A DNA stretch of 64,000 bases from Bernardetia sp042180575 (GCF_042180575.1 NZ_CP170094.1:3224001-3288000); one strand, 5' to 3'. Positions 16,911-25,632 are shown, counted from the stretch's first letter. Numbers and translations are program-made. Notes: a model not told the origin generated them from the sequence alone.

Positions 16911-19199
16911 ATGTCTATACCAGAAAAGGGAGTAGAAGTTCCCACTAAAACAGAAGAAGCCAAAATTAAGCAACTAGAACTTACAGAAAAACAACTAGAA
17001 CAAGAAAAAAACGACATTTTGCAGCGTTATCGTCATTTGATGCGACTAGCTCGCCCTTATATGCAAGGCGATGATGCAAAAAAAATCAAAAAAGCATTTC
17101 AAATAGCTACTGAAGCACATGGAAATGTACGCAGAAAATCAGGTGAGCCTTATATTTTTCATCCTATTGAGGTGGCACGGATTGTAGTAGAAGAAATGGG
17201 ACTTGGCACAACCTCAATTATTTGTGCTTTGTTGCACGATGTAGTTGAAGATTCGGATATTCCTCTTTCAAGATTAGAAAAAGAATTTGGAAGTCGGGTT
17301 TCAAAAATCATTGATGGACTTACAAAAGTTCCTAGTGATATGTTTGGACAAGAAAAATCGCAACAAGCCGAAACGTTTAGAAAAGTTCTTTTGACAATTT
17401 CAGAAGATATTCGTGTTGTTCTTATCAAAATTGCTGACCGTTTGCACAATATGCGTACTCTTGAAAGTATGCCTAATGCCAAACAACTTAAAATAAAAGC
17501 AGAAACACAGTATATTTATGCACCTCTTGCTCACCGTTTGGGGTTATATAATATTCGTTCGGAGCTAGATGATTTGTCATTAAAGTATTCAAACAGAAAA
17601 GCATACAACGAAATTGTTGAGCATATCAAAAGAACGAAGGCTTCTCGTACTCGTTTTATCAATGAATTTAAAAAGCCTATTGAAGAAGAGTTGGCACGAC
17701 AAGGACTTGATTTTGAAATTAAAAGTAGAATGAAATCTATTTCTTCTATTCAAAAGAAAATGGTCAAACAGCAAATTCCCTTTGATGAAGTTTATGATTT
17801 GTTTGCTATTCGAATTATCTTGAATACAGGAATTGGAGAAGATGAAAAATCGGCTTGTTGGCGTACCTATTCTGTCGTAACTGATTTTTATCAACCTAGT
17901 CCACAACGTTTGAGAGATTGGATTAGCGCACCCAAAACCACAGGTTACGAATCGCTTCATACAACTGTTATGAGCAAGAAAGGACAATGGGTAGAAGTAC
18001 AAATCCGAACTCATAGAATGGATGAAATAGCTGAAAAAGGCTATGCAGCACATTGGAAATACAAAGGAGGAAATGATAAAAGTGAATCTAGTATTGAAGG
18101 TTGGATTTCTAGAGTACGTGAAAGTATCGAAAACAAAGACCTTTCAGCTTTAGAATTTATTGATGAATTTCAGAATAACTTTTTTAGTGATGAGATTTAT
18201 GTCTTTACACCAAAAGGAGATTTGAAAGTTTTGCCTCAACATTCTACTATTCTGGATTTTGCTTTTGATGTACATTCCGAAATAGGTGAACGTTGTATGG
18301 GGGGAAAAGTAAATCACAAACTTGTTCCTCTCAATTATGAGCTTCAAAATGGCGACCAAATAGAAATCCTTGTTTCTTCCAAAACAAAAGTAAATGAAGA
18401 TTGGCTCTCTTATGTTCGTACTTCCAAATCAAAACAATGTATTCGTCAGGCTCTCAAAAAAGACCAAAAGATTATCATTGAAGATGGAAAAGAAATCATT
18501 AAGAGAAAACTCAAACAACTCAAACTTGAATTTAATGATGAAACAGTCAATCAACTCTTAGATTATTTTAGTTATAAATATGCTTCTGATTTTTATTATG
18601 CTGTCGGCAAAGGAAAGATTGAACATACACAGATTAAGAAATTTAGAGAAGAAGACGAAGAATACAAAGCCTCACAAGTAAAATCTAAAAAAGAAAGTAA
18701 AGACAAAGGACACAAAAAGAAAAAGAAAGATGATATTCTTTTGATTGGAGGGGATTCTACCATAGAATTTCATTTGTCCAAGTGTTGCCATCCAATACCA
18801 GGAGATGATATTTTTGGACTGACTACAAGTGGAAGAGGAATTCGTATTCACAGAACTGATTGTCCGAATGCTGTTGCAATTATGGCATCATATGGAGATA
18901 GAATTATTTCTGTGAATTGGGCAAGCCAAAAAACACTCACTTTTGAGGTGCTACTTACTATTATTGGTGCTGATAGAATGGGACTTGTAAATGATGTTAC
19001 TCGTATTATTTCCAATCAAAACAAAGTCAATATTTGTGGAATTAGTTTTGACATCAATAACGAAACTGTTTTTGAAGGAAAAGTCCGTTTACGTGTCTTA
19101 AATACCGAACAAGTACAAAAACTCATTATCGAACTCAAAGAACTAGATGGAGTAGTTCAAGTAATGCGACAAGATGAAGATGAGATTTTGAGTGATTAG
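16911..19199 (+). CDS. Bifunctional (p)ppGpp synthetase/hydrolase RelA/SpoT
   Basis: 762 aa, a full-length long RSH protein of the stringent response. The HD hydrolase domain has FHPIEVARI (about residue 83) and the HDVVED motif (109-114). The synthetase domain follows, with KSRMKSISSIQKKM, YDLFAIRIIL, RDWISAPKTTGYESLHTTVM and WVEVQIRTHRMDEIAEKG. The R-x-R-D loop resembles the R-x-K-D of bifunctional enzymes rather than the E-x-D-D of synthetase-only RelA. A TGS domain (EIYVFTPKGDLKVLP, about 425-485), a zinc-finger/CC region (KCCHPIPGDDIFG) and a C-terminal ACT domain (LLTIIGADRMGLVNDVTRI) complete it. It should make and degrade pppGpp in the cytoplasm, on ribosomes. Monocistronic. Confidence 0.93.
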   Translation: MSIPEKGVEVPTKTEEAKIKQLELTEKQLEQEKNDILQRYRHLMRLARPYMQGDDAKKIKKAFQIATEAHGNVRRKSGEPYIFHPIEVARIVVEEMGLGTTSIICALLHDVVEDSDIPLSRLEKEFGSRVSKIIDGLTKVPSDMFGQEKSQQAETFRKVLLTISEDIRVVLIKIADRLHNMRTLESMPNAKQLKIKAETQYIYAPLAHRLGLYNIRSELDDLSLKYSNRKAYNEIVEHIKRTKASRTRFINEFKKPIEEELARQGLDFEIKSRMKSISSIQKKMVKQQIPFDEVYDLFAIRIILNTGIGEDEKSACWRTYSVVTDFYQPSPQRLRDWISAPKTTGYESLHTTVMSKKGQWVEVQIRTHRMDEIAEKGYAAHWKYKGGNDKSESSIEGWISRVRESIENKDLSALEFIDEFQNNFFSDEIYVFTPKGDLKVLPQHSTILDFAFDVHSEIGERCMGGKVNHKLVPLNYELQNGDQIEILVSSKTKVNEDWLSYVRTSKSKQCIRQALKKDQKIIIEDGKEIIKRKLKQLKLEFNDETVNQLLDYFSYKYASDFYYAVGKGKIEHTQIKKFREEDEEYKASQVKSKKESKDKGHKKKKKDDILLIGGDSTIEFHLSKCCHPIPGDDIFGLTTSGRGIRIHRTDCPNAVAIMASYGDRIISVNWASQKTLTFEVLLTIIGADRMGLVNDVTRIISNQNKVNICGISFDINNETVFEGKVRLRVLNTEQVQKLIIELKELDGVVQVMRQDEDEILSD

Positions 19200-19227
19200 A
19201 ATCTTTCTTCAAAAATAATTCAAATAG

Positions 19228-19265
19228 AATAACCTTAGTCTTTACAGATTAAGGTTATTTTTTTT
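19228..19265 (+). terminator. Intrinsic terminator after relA/spoT
   Basis: Perfect 10-bp stem AATAACCTTA / TAAGGTTATT with a loop of about 12 nt, followed by a T run, 29 bp after the stop. Confidence 0.88.
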
Positions 19266-19651
19266 CAAAAGCGAAATTCTACCTTTCCATTTTGAAAAAA
19301 TAAAGAAGTATCAAAATTCTATCAAAAAAACAAAAATAGGCTTATATGAGCTTTAAATCGCTATTTTCAATTATTCTATTTTATTTACACTTATTTCTTG
19401 GTATTGGCAAGCCTATTGAAATATATAAGGTAAATAAGCAAAACAAATGATTTTCAAAGGAGCTGATTGTAACAATACAAAATTTTTAACAGTAACTTTA
19501 TTTTTTAGAAATCATTTATTCAGAAAGTCAATAACGAGCAGTAAGTGAATTGTCAATCATTATTAATTAGTAATAAAGATTATTTTTAGCAAATCCTTAT
19601 TTTTTAACTGTCGTATTTAGACTTCTTAAATGCTTTTGTAAGAAACAAGTC
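19266..19651. other. Gene-free gap ending in a plus-strand terminator
   Basis: 386 bp of AT-rich DNA between the relA/spoT terminator and a second plus-strand terminator at 19652. It has no open frame with coding character on either strand. Because a terminator with a plus-strand T run follows it although no plus-strand gene is present, a small untranslated RNA is possible. Confidence 0.4.
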
Positions 19652-19686
19652 AATCCCTTTTCATTTTTTGAAAAAAGGGATTTTTT
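19652..19686 (+). terminator. Orphan intrinsic terminator
   Basis: AATCCCTTTT / AAAAGGGATT stem with a T6 run on the plus strand only. It sits 36 bp past the stop of the minus-strand helicase gene, and its minus-strand side has no T tail. The nearest plus-strand gene upstream already has its own terminator. Confidence 0.65.
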
Positions 19687-19721
19687 GTTTTCAAGACTAT
19701 TTAGGACTATTTCCAACTAAC

Positions 19722-21140
19722 TCAAATCCTCCTTACTTCCTCTCTCGCTCGTGTAAGAGCTACATAAAGTATATTTATTTCTTCGTTAATGGCTTGTTTT
19801 CTAGCTTCCGAAATTGGTTTTCCTGTTTTAGTCTGAACAGCTTTCAAAATTTGTTTTTCACTCACAAAATCATTTTGAAGATAAACCGTATCCCATTCCA
19901 AACCCTTTCCTTTGTGTGCCGTCGTAAAAGTAATATCTGCTTTATGAGGTTCTGTAATTCGGTTTTGAAGACGTTCTAAAAGGCTTGGAAGCTGATTTCC
20001 ATATTTTTTAACAAGCTCTACTAATCTTTTGAGCGAACGGTCTTGAGAAGCTGCTGCCGTTTCTTCGATTTGTTTCCAATCGTACCAAAACTCTTTTTTT
20101 CTATTCGCTTTATTATTCAAGTTTACTAATTGAGAAATCGAAGAACCATCATCTAATTTTAAATACTGTTCAAAATTTCCCTCAAAGGCTACCGAACTTA
20201 CTTTTTTAGATTCAAAAAGCCATTCTATTGCCGTTTGAATTAATCCTAAATGCGTTCTTGCAATTACTGCATGGGTTTTCTTTTGTTCTTCTTGATTGAA
20301 TAAAACAGAACGAGGAATCATTTCAAAATTATTGATTTCAAAATCTGGAAAGACATGTTTTTTCCATGCTACTACTTCTTTTGCATACTGAGTTACAGCA
20401 GCAGGACAGCGAAAACTTTTTTGTAAGTTTAGACTAGGAAAATCGGTGTTTGAGAGCGAATTAATCGCACTTCGCCAGCCATAAATCTGTTGATGTTCGT
20501 CGCCTACAATCAATTTTGTCGCTTCTTGATTCATAAAAATATCTAGCATTACAGGCGAAGCATCTTGTCCCTCATCAAACAAAATCCAATCAAAAGATAA
20601 TTTAGGATTTGATAATTGATATTTTTTGAGATAAAAATCGTGTGTAATCGGAATTTTTGTATCACTCATTTTATCAAAAAGCCATTTTACTTGTCGTTCT
20701 AATTGGTCATAATTTTTTTGAGCAAAAGAAAGTCCTTTTCGTGGTGTGAGCTTTTCGGTATAATCAAATGCTGAAATTGTTTTGTGTGTACTCTGACAAA
20801 AAGTATCAAAAAAATCTTTGATATGGCGAGCCAATAAATAACTATTGGTAGAATCTGTATCTGATAAATGAAAGTATTTTTTGATAGAGGAAAGCGACAA
20901 ATCCAAAATCAAAGGCGATTGTTTTTTCTTAAAAAGACTTCTATACGCCAATGAATGTGCTGTTTCTACCCAAAGTGTCGGAATATCATTTTGATTATTT
21001 AATCGTAACTTTCGTAGAATTTCTTCCTTTATGGCTCTATTAAAAGCCAAATACAACATAAAACCTTCGCCTTCCCTTTTCTTAGCATATTCCAAAAGAG
21101 CTGTCGTTTTTCCAGAACCAGCCACAGCTTCAACTTTCAA
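19722..21140 (-). CDS. UvrD/Rep-like superfamily 1 helicase, 5' end unclear
   Basis: The ATP-dependent helicase core is complete. It has Walker A VEAVAGSGKTTALLEYA, motif II WILFDEGQDASPVM, motif III GDEHQQIYGWRSA, motif IV LQKSFRCPAAV, motif V FTTAHKGKGLEWDTVYL and motif VI EEINILYVALTRARE. The 472-aa frame starts at a TTG (21140), only two codons before the Walker region. In-frame upstream codons (to about 21230) encode a good Q motif (LTFQQESIIESEGDL) but have no ATG, GTG or TTG. An ATG at 21253 is connected only by a -1 shift at an A7 run. Short UvrD-like helicases of this type act in DNA repair or plasmid/phage functions. No C-terminal accessory domain is present. Confidence 0.85.
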   Translation of the reverse strand: MKVEAVAGSGKTTALLEYAKKREGEGFMLYLAFNRAIKEEILRKLRLNNQNDIPTLWVETAHSLAYRSLFKKKQSPLILDLSLSSIKKYFHLSDTDSTNSYLLARHIKDFFDTFCQSTHKTISAFDYTEKLTPRKGLSFAQKNYDQLERQVKWLFDKMSDTKIPITHDFYLKKYQLSNPKLSFDWILFDEGQDASPVMLDIFMNQEATKLIVGDEHQQIYGWRSAINSLSNTDFPSLNLQKSFRCPAAVTQYAKEVVAWKKHVFPDFEINNFEMIPRSVLFNQEEQKKTHAVIARTHLGLIQTAIEWLFESKKVSSVAFEGNFEQYLKLDDGSSISQLVNLNNKANRKKEFWYDWKQIEETAAASQDRSLKRLVELVKKYGNQLPSLLERLQNRITEPHKADITFTTAHKGKGLEWDTVYLQNDFVSEKQILKAVQTKTGKPISEARKQAINEEINILYVALTRAREEVRRI

Positions 21141-21234
21141 ATCGCCTTCTGATTCGATAATGGATTCTTGTTGAAAGGTAAGAGTCGGTTTTATATTATT
21201 TTGAGTAGTAATAATTTTGATTGTTTTTTTATGA

Positions 21235-21621
21235 TTATAGGCTTTTTAACCATAGTTTCGCTCTTTCTTCGTCTTCAAAATACTGAATTCTGATAGGCGA
21301 TACTTCAGAAGCATTACTTAAAACATCTTCTACTGCGATTTTTCCAAACAAATTTTTGGAAACTATAATTGCAATAGTTGAATATCCAACAGCTAATGCA
21401 CGAGGAAGCCAATCTTCTACACTCCATTTCTGATCAGCATCACTCAACTCTCTCATGTTTACATTATTAGATAAAACTTTTCCTGTTTCATTTTCTCGCA
21501 TAAGGTCAATTAAATCATTCATGCCTTGACGAAATTCATTCTCATCAATCTTTAATCCCCATTTTATGTAAATATGAGAAACTGGTGTGTGAGAATAATA
21601 GAGTTCAAATTGGTCATTCAT
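21235..21621 (-). CDS. STAS-like (SpoIIAA-type) small protein, paralog 1
   Basis: 128 aa with SpoIIAA/STAS-like features. An HIYIKWGLKIDENEFRQGMNDLIDLM start is followed by KVLSNNVNMRELSDADQKWSVEDWLPRALAVGYSTIAIIVSKNLFGK and an FEDEERAKLWL end. It lacks an obvious conserved phosphorylatable Ser. Equal in length to the next gene (21758-22144), and related more distantly to 30241-30651. Probably cytoplasmic, function unknown. Its last codons overlap a possible ATG of the helicase gene. Confidence 0.7.
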   Translation of the reverse strand: MNDQFELYYSHTPVSHIYIKWGLKIDENEFRQGMNDLIDLMRENETGKVLSNNVNMRELSDADQKWSVEDWLPRALAVGYSTIAIIVSKNLFGKIAVEDVLSNASEVSPIRIQYFEDEERAKLWLKSL

Positions 21622-21757
21622 TCTTTTATCGTTTTAGATTATTTCGTTAGTTAAAGATAAATCATTTAATTCAAAAAACACTATATCCTTGTTCTTTGGG
21701 AAACAGAAGATAATTTTTCTATTAGTTTCACTGCTCTTTGGGTCTTAAACAACTTCA

Positions 21758-22144
21758 TTATAAATTTGCCAACCATGCAGTAGCTTTTACTTCACCTTCA
21801 AAATAATGCATATCAATAGGTGATTTTTCAGCAGCATTCTTCAATATACCGTCTACTGCCATTGTTCCAAATATATCTTCTGCAATAATATTAGCAACGG
21901 AAGTATAACCAACAGCCAAAGCACGAGGAAGCCAGTCATCCACACACCATGCTTGATCTTCATCTGATAGTGGTCCTAACTGGGTTACATTAGAAAGAAT
22001 TTTTCCTGTTTTGTGTTCTTTCATCATTTCAATAAGTTTTTCCATTCCTTCACGGAATAAATTTTCTTCTACCATAAACTCCCACTTAATATAAATATGT
22101 GGGATAGGATTAGAACGATATTCGTGTATTACAGAGTCAGTCAT
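21758..22144 (-). CDS. STAS-like small protein, paralog 2
   Basis: 128 aa when started at MTDSVIHEYRSNPIPHIYIKW (ATG at 22144). A longer frame begins at 22186, but alignment with the 128-aa paralog supports 22144. It shares KILSNVTQLGPLSDEDQAWCVDDWLPRALAVGYTSVANIIAEDIFG and FEGEVKATAWL. It is a tandem duplicate of the neighbour, separated by 136 bp. In related genomes such proteins are annotated as STAS/SpoIIAA-like, but no partner kinase or sigma factor is adjacent here. Confidence 0.7.
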   Translation of the reverse strand: MTDSVIHEYRSNPIPHIYIKWEFMVEENLFREGMEKLIEMMKEHKTGKILSNVTQLGPLSDEDQAWCVDDWLPRALAVGYTSVANIIAEDIFGTMAVDGILKNAAEKSPIDMHYFEGEVKATAWLANL

Positions 22145-22248
22145 TATTTTAAAGGGTAAGTTTTTAATAAATTCAAAATAAAACACAAATTAACACCAGC
22201 AAAACCATAATAAAATTTTGCATAAATTAAATTTACCCTAATTTAATA

Positions 22249-23250
22249 TTAAAAACTCATTCTTGAAAGTGGTGCGACCGTTTGATTACTAAATTCTTGT
22301 TTTAAAAACTTATAATGAGCAGCCATCGCAATCATAGCAGCATTATCAGTACAATATTCCATTTTTGGAATAAAAATATCCCAGCTTTTTTCTTTTCCTA
22401 ACTCTGTCATCCTTTTTCGGAGTTCTGAATTAGCAGACACTCCTCCAGCAATCGCAATTTGATTGATATTTTGTTGTTCGGCAGCTTGAATTGTTTTTCT
22501 CAAAAGCGTTTGGATAAGTGTGTGTTGAATGGTCGCACAAATATCATTTATGTTTTCCTTAATAAAATTCGAATTTTTCTGTTCTTGTTTTCTTATAAAA
22601 TAAAGAATTGCTGTTTTGAGTCCAGAAAATGAAAAATCAAGATTTGGCAAATCTACTTTTGGCAAACCGTAATCTTGAACTGTCCCTTTTTGTGCTAATT
22701 TATCAATTTCTACTCCACCTGGATATGGCAAACCTAACATTTTGGCTGTTTTATCAAAGGCTTCTCCTACGGCATCATCTTGTGTTGTTCCAATAACTTC
22801 CATTTCCAAATAATCTTTTACCAAAACAATCTGTGTATGTCCACCCGAAACAGTCAAACATAAAAAAGGAAATTTTGGCTTCGGTTCATCAATAAAATGA
22901 GCCAAAACATGCGCCTGCATGTGATTGACTTCAATGAGAGGAATCTCTAAACTCAACGCCAACGACTTTGCAAAAGCCGTCCCAACGATAAGCGCACCCA
23001 AAAGCCCAGGACCACGAGTAAAAGCAATGGCATCTAGATGTTTTGTTGTAATTTGAGCTTCTTTTAATGCTTCCATCACAACAGGAACTATATTTTGTTG
23101 ATGCGCTCGTGATGCCAGTTCTGGCACAACACCACCATAAGCACGATGAATTGCTTGTGTAGCAATCAAATTACTTTTTACTTGTCCACCTATAATTACA
23201 GAAGCCGAAGTTTCATCACAACTTGACTCAATAGCTAATATTTTTGTCAT
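22249..23250 (-). CDS. tsaD: tRNA N6-threonylcarbamoyladenosine synthase TsaD
   Basis: 333 aa, full length. It transfers threonylcarbamoyl to A37 of ANN-decoding tRNAs, together with TsaB/TsaE. It has an ASKHA nucleotide-binding start (ILAIESSCDETSASVI), metal-binding His residues in VNHMQAHVLAHF (about residues 109-120), SGGHTQIVLV, the GEAFDKTAKMLGLPYPGG loop and the C-terminal YCTDNAAMIAMAA motif. Transcribed away from gluQ. The 61 bp between the two starts contain a perfect 28-bp palindrome. Confidence 0.96.
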   Translation of the reverse strand: MTKILAIESSCDETSASVIIGGQVKSNLIATQAIHRAYGGVVPELASRAHQQNIVPVVMEALKEAQITTKHLDAIAFTRGPGLLGALIVGTAFAKSLALSLEIPLIEVNHMQAHVLAHFIDEPKPKFPFLCLTVSGGHTQIVLVKDYLEMEVIGTTQDDAVGEAFDKTAKMLGLPYPGGVEIDKLAQKGTVQDYGLPKVDLPNLDFSFSGLKTAILYFIRKQEQKNSNFIKENINDICATIQHTLIQTLLRKTIQAAEQQNINQIAIAGGVSANSELRKRMTELGKEKSWDIFIPKMEYCTDNAAMIAMAAHYKFLKQEFSNQTVAPLSRMSF

Positions 23251-23268
23251 AAATTTGCTCTTTTACAA

Positions 23269-23296
23269 CTGGTTCAAGCGTCGACGCTTGAACCAG
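23269..23296. promoter_or_regulatory. Perfect 28-bp GC-rich palindrome between tsaD and gluQ
   Basis: The half-site CTGGTTCAAGCGTC is followed directly by its complement, with no spacer. It starts 18 bp from the tsaD start codon and ends 15 bp from the gluQ start codon, so it overlaps the space where both leaders or promoters must be. The GC content is far above the surroundings. It could be a dimeric regulator site, a dispersed repeat unit or a bidirectional transcript stem. Confidence 0.65.
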
Positions 23297-23311
23297 CAAT
23301 TTATATAAGTT

Positions 23312-24253
23312 ATGAATTATTCAAAAATCAAATCAGTCTTAAATTCTACCCAAAATCCGATTCATTCAAGAATTGCACCCACACCTTCTGGTCTTTTACA
23401 CAAAGGTAATGCTTTTTCTTTCCTTTTGACGTGGATTTTGGTCAGAAAAACAGGAGGAACACTCACTTTGCGTATCGATGATATTGATAAAAATAGAAAA
23501 CGACCAGAATATCTACACGATATTTTCGAAACGCTTCATTTTTTGGAAATAGACTGGGACAAAGGCGCAAAGAATCCCAAAGATTTTGAAACTCATTATT
23601 CACAACATAATTTTTTAGAAATTTATCAAAAAGAAATTGAAACTTTGAAGAATAAAAATGCTGTTTTTGAGTGTTTTTGTTCTCGTTCAGAAATTCAAAA
23701 CAGAAACATTGAGAATAGAAATGTATATGATGGTTTTTGTTCAAAAAATAATAATAAAATAAATACAGAAAGTCAAAAAAAGTCAGCTCTTCGAATAAAT
23801 ACAAATTGTTTTGATAAGAAAGCTACTCAAATCAATGATTGTAATAGAACTCATTTTGAAATCAATTTATCAACTGAAATGCCTTTTTTTGTTGTTCAGA
23901 AGAAAGATAAATTACCGTCTTATCAGCTTGTTTCACTAATTGATGATTTCAGAATGAATATTAATTTTGTTGTAAGAGGTTCAGATTTGATAAATTCAAC
24001 GGCAGCACAATTATTTTTAGCAAAAATTTTAAATAAAAAACCATTTTCAGAAACTACTTTTTTGCATCATGATTTGATTTTGGATAAAGAAAATAATAAA
24101 ATTTCGAAATCAGCAGGAAGTATTTATGATTCTTTTTCGATAAAATATTTTAGAGAAAATGGAGGAACACAAAAAGATTTTTTGAAAGAATTTTGTGAAT
24201 GGATAAACATAGACCCAAAGGAGAATTTACAACAAATTTTGGATTCCTTATAA
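23312..24253 (+). CDS. gluQ: Glutamyl-queuosine tRNA(Asp) synthetase-like protein
   Basis: 313 aa, a truncated GluRS catalytic core without anticodon domain, as expected for GluQRS, which glutamylates queuosine on tRNA-Asp. The HIGH-like motif is in RIAPTPSGLLHKGNAF (about residues 20-35). The ATP site includes LRIDDIDKNRKRPEYL. The Zn-ligand-like cysteines are FECFCSR and GFCSKNNN. The class I signature KMSKS is ISKSAGS (about 268). The Gln/Glu-rich, low-complexity insert around residues 120-175 (NRNIENRNVYDG) looks relaxed. Monocistronic. The ISAs1-type element starts 75 bp downstream. Confidence 0.82.
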   Translation: MNYSKIKSVLNSTQNPIHSRIAPTPSGLLHKGNAFSFLLTWILVRKTGGTLTLRIDDIDKNRKRPEYLHDIFETLHFLEIDWDKGAKNPKDFETHYSQHNFLEIYQKEIETLKNKNAVFECFCSRSEIQNRNIENRNVYDGFCSKNNNKINTESQKKSALRINTNCFDKKATQINDCNRTHFEINLSTEMPFFVVQKKDKLPSYQLVSLIDDFRMNINFVVRGSDLINSTAAQLFLAKILNKKPFSETTFLHHDLILDKENNKISKSAGSIYDSFSIKYFRENGGTQKDFLKEFCEWINIDPKENLQQILDSL

Positions 24254-24327
24254 ATAATTTTTGTAGAAAAAATGGCTTATTTTTTCATAGATATATTTTG
24301 AAAATTGATAATAAGTTGATTTTACCC

Positions 24328-25503
24328 CAGACTAAACGCACTATAAAATTAATAAAAAAGAGTTAATTTTCGTTCTCACTTTTAATTTTTTCTCTTTTAT
24401 GGTCAGTTTAAGCTCTTATTTATCAGAAGTTCCTGATTTTCGTAGGCAAAATAAAAATTACTTGCACAATTTGCAGGATATTTTGCTTTTAAGTGTATGT
24501 GCTATTTTTCATGGTGCAGATGGTTATGAAGAAATAGCCGATTTTGGTATTGAGAAAAAGGAATTTTTACAAAATTTTCTACGTTTGCCTAACGGAATTC
24601 CTTCCCATGATACTATACGTAGAGTTTTTTTACACTTAGATAGTGCTTTTTTTAATAGTTGTTTTATGGATTGGATTTCAGCTTGCATTAAAGATTTAGG
24701 TTTACCTTATCAGCAAATTAGTGTGGATGGAAAAGCTCTTCGGGGTAGTAAAACGGGGATTTATTTAGTTAGTGCTGTTGCTAGTGAACTAGGTTTGAGT
24801 TTAGGACAGGTTCAAGTAGAAGAAAAAAGTAATGAAATTACGGCTATTCCAGCTCTTTTAGGAATGCTTTATTTGAAAGGATATGTTGTTTCTTTAGATG
24901 CTATGGGAACACAACAAGCGATTGCTCAACAGATTATAGAGAAAGAAGGAGATTATTTTTTAGCCCTAAAAGGAAACCAAAAACATCTTTTAGAGCAAAC
25001 AGAGCTTACTTTTAAAGTAGAAAAGGCTGATGATATATTTGAGACACAAGATTGGTCAGCAAGTGCTAATCAAGTAGTAGAATATAAAGTAGAGGTAAGT
25101 TCAAACTGTAAATGGATAGAAAATCTAGCTAATTGGTTAGGTTTAGTAACTTTAATAAAATTAACTACAAATAGCTCATTACGAGGAGAACATATACGCT
25201 ATTATATCTCAAGTATTAAAAATTTGAGTGCAAAACAAGCCTATAAATTAGCTAGAGGGCATTGGGCAATAGAAAATAAATTACATTGGCAACTAGACGT
25301 TATTTTAAAAGAAGACGAAAAAAGAAACCGAAAAGACAATTCAGTTCATAATTTAGCACTAGTCAGAAAAATAATACTAAATGCTGCTAAAATGTATGAA
25401 ACTAAACTTAGCACTAAAAAAATGATGAATAAAATTAATTGGAATACAAGCTATGCTGAACAACTTTTTACCAAAATGTTCATTTAATAGTGCGTTTAGT
25501 CTG
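24328..25503 (+). mobile_element. ISAs1-type element, copy 2
   Basis: 1176 bp, ends CAGACTAAACGCACTAT inverted, same length as copy 1 at 7178-8353 and opposite in orientation. The left flank is the 3' region of gluQ. The right flank, starting ATAAATTTC at 25504, is the tail of the IS4/IS701-like element whose body is at 8354-8584. The element has no duplication of its own left flank. Confidence 0.92.
24399..25487 (+). CDS. ISAs1-family transposase, copy 2
   Basis: 362 aa, identical in protein sequence to the product at 7194-8282. It has the same DDE residues (SVDGKALRGSK, SLDAMGTQQ, HWAIENKLHW) and an intact frame. Perfect identity with copy 1 implies recent duplication or gene conversion. 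The pair forms the ends of the inverted 16-kb segment. Confidence 0.92.
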   Translation: MVSLSSYLSEVPDFRRQNKNYLHNLQDILLLSVCAIFHGADGYEEIADFGIEKKEFLQNFLRLPNGIPSHDTIRRVFLHLDSAFFNSCFMDWISACIKDLGLPYQQISVDGKALRGSKTGIYLVSAVASELGLSLGQVQVEEKSNEITAIPALLGMLYLKGYVVSLDAMGTQQAIAQQIIEKEGDYFLALKGNQKHLLEQTELTFKVEKADDIFETQDWSASANQVVEYKVEVSSNCKWIENLANWLGLVTLIKLTTNSSLRGEHIRYYISSIKNLSAKQAYKLARGHWAIENKLHWQLDVILKEDEKRNRKDNSVHNLALVRKIILNAAKMYETKLSTKKMMNKINWNTSYAEQLFTKMFI

Positions 25504-25632
25504 ATAAATTTCACGTAAAATCAATAATTAATTGGTTGATAAATAACCCTAAAATTAATTTTAATTCTCTAAATGAGGAACAATTTGCACCAAAAGACCT
25601 AATAAACGCTGCTTAAATGACACTCATATTGA
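25504..25632 (+). pseudogene. C-terminal tail and right end of the IS4/IS701-like element
   Basis: Directly after copy 2 the frame reads KF-HVKSIINWLINNPKINF then NSLNEEQFAPKDLINAA and a TAA at about 25613-25615. The element end TGACACTCATATTGA follows at 25618-25632. Joined to the fragment at 8354-8584 through the shared ATAAATTTC, it continues KVHYNHKF in frame, so this is the missing tail of that transposase. Confidence 0.8.

Noticed and set aside
22145..22186. Longer start for the second STAS-like gene
   Set aside because: The equal-length paralog aligns from MTDSVIHEY, so the extra 14 residues are not supported.
24311..25524. Inverted repeat TTGATTTTAC / GTAAAATCAA flanking ISAs1 copy 2, as if the IS had entered a hairpin
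   Set aside because: The two flanks come from different loci (gluQ side and transposase tail), as the inversion shows, so the match is probably chance.
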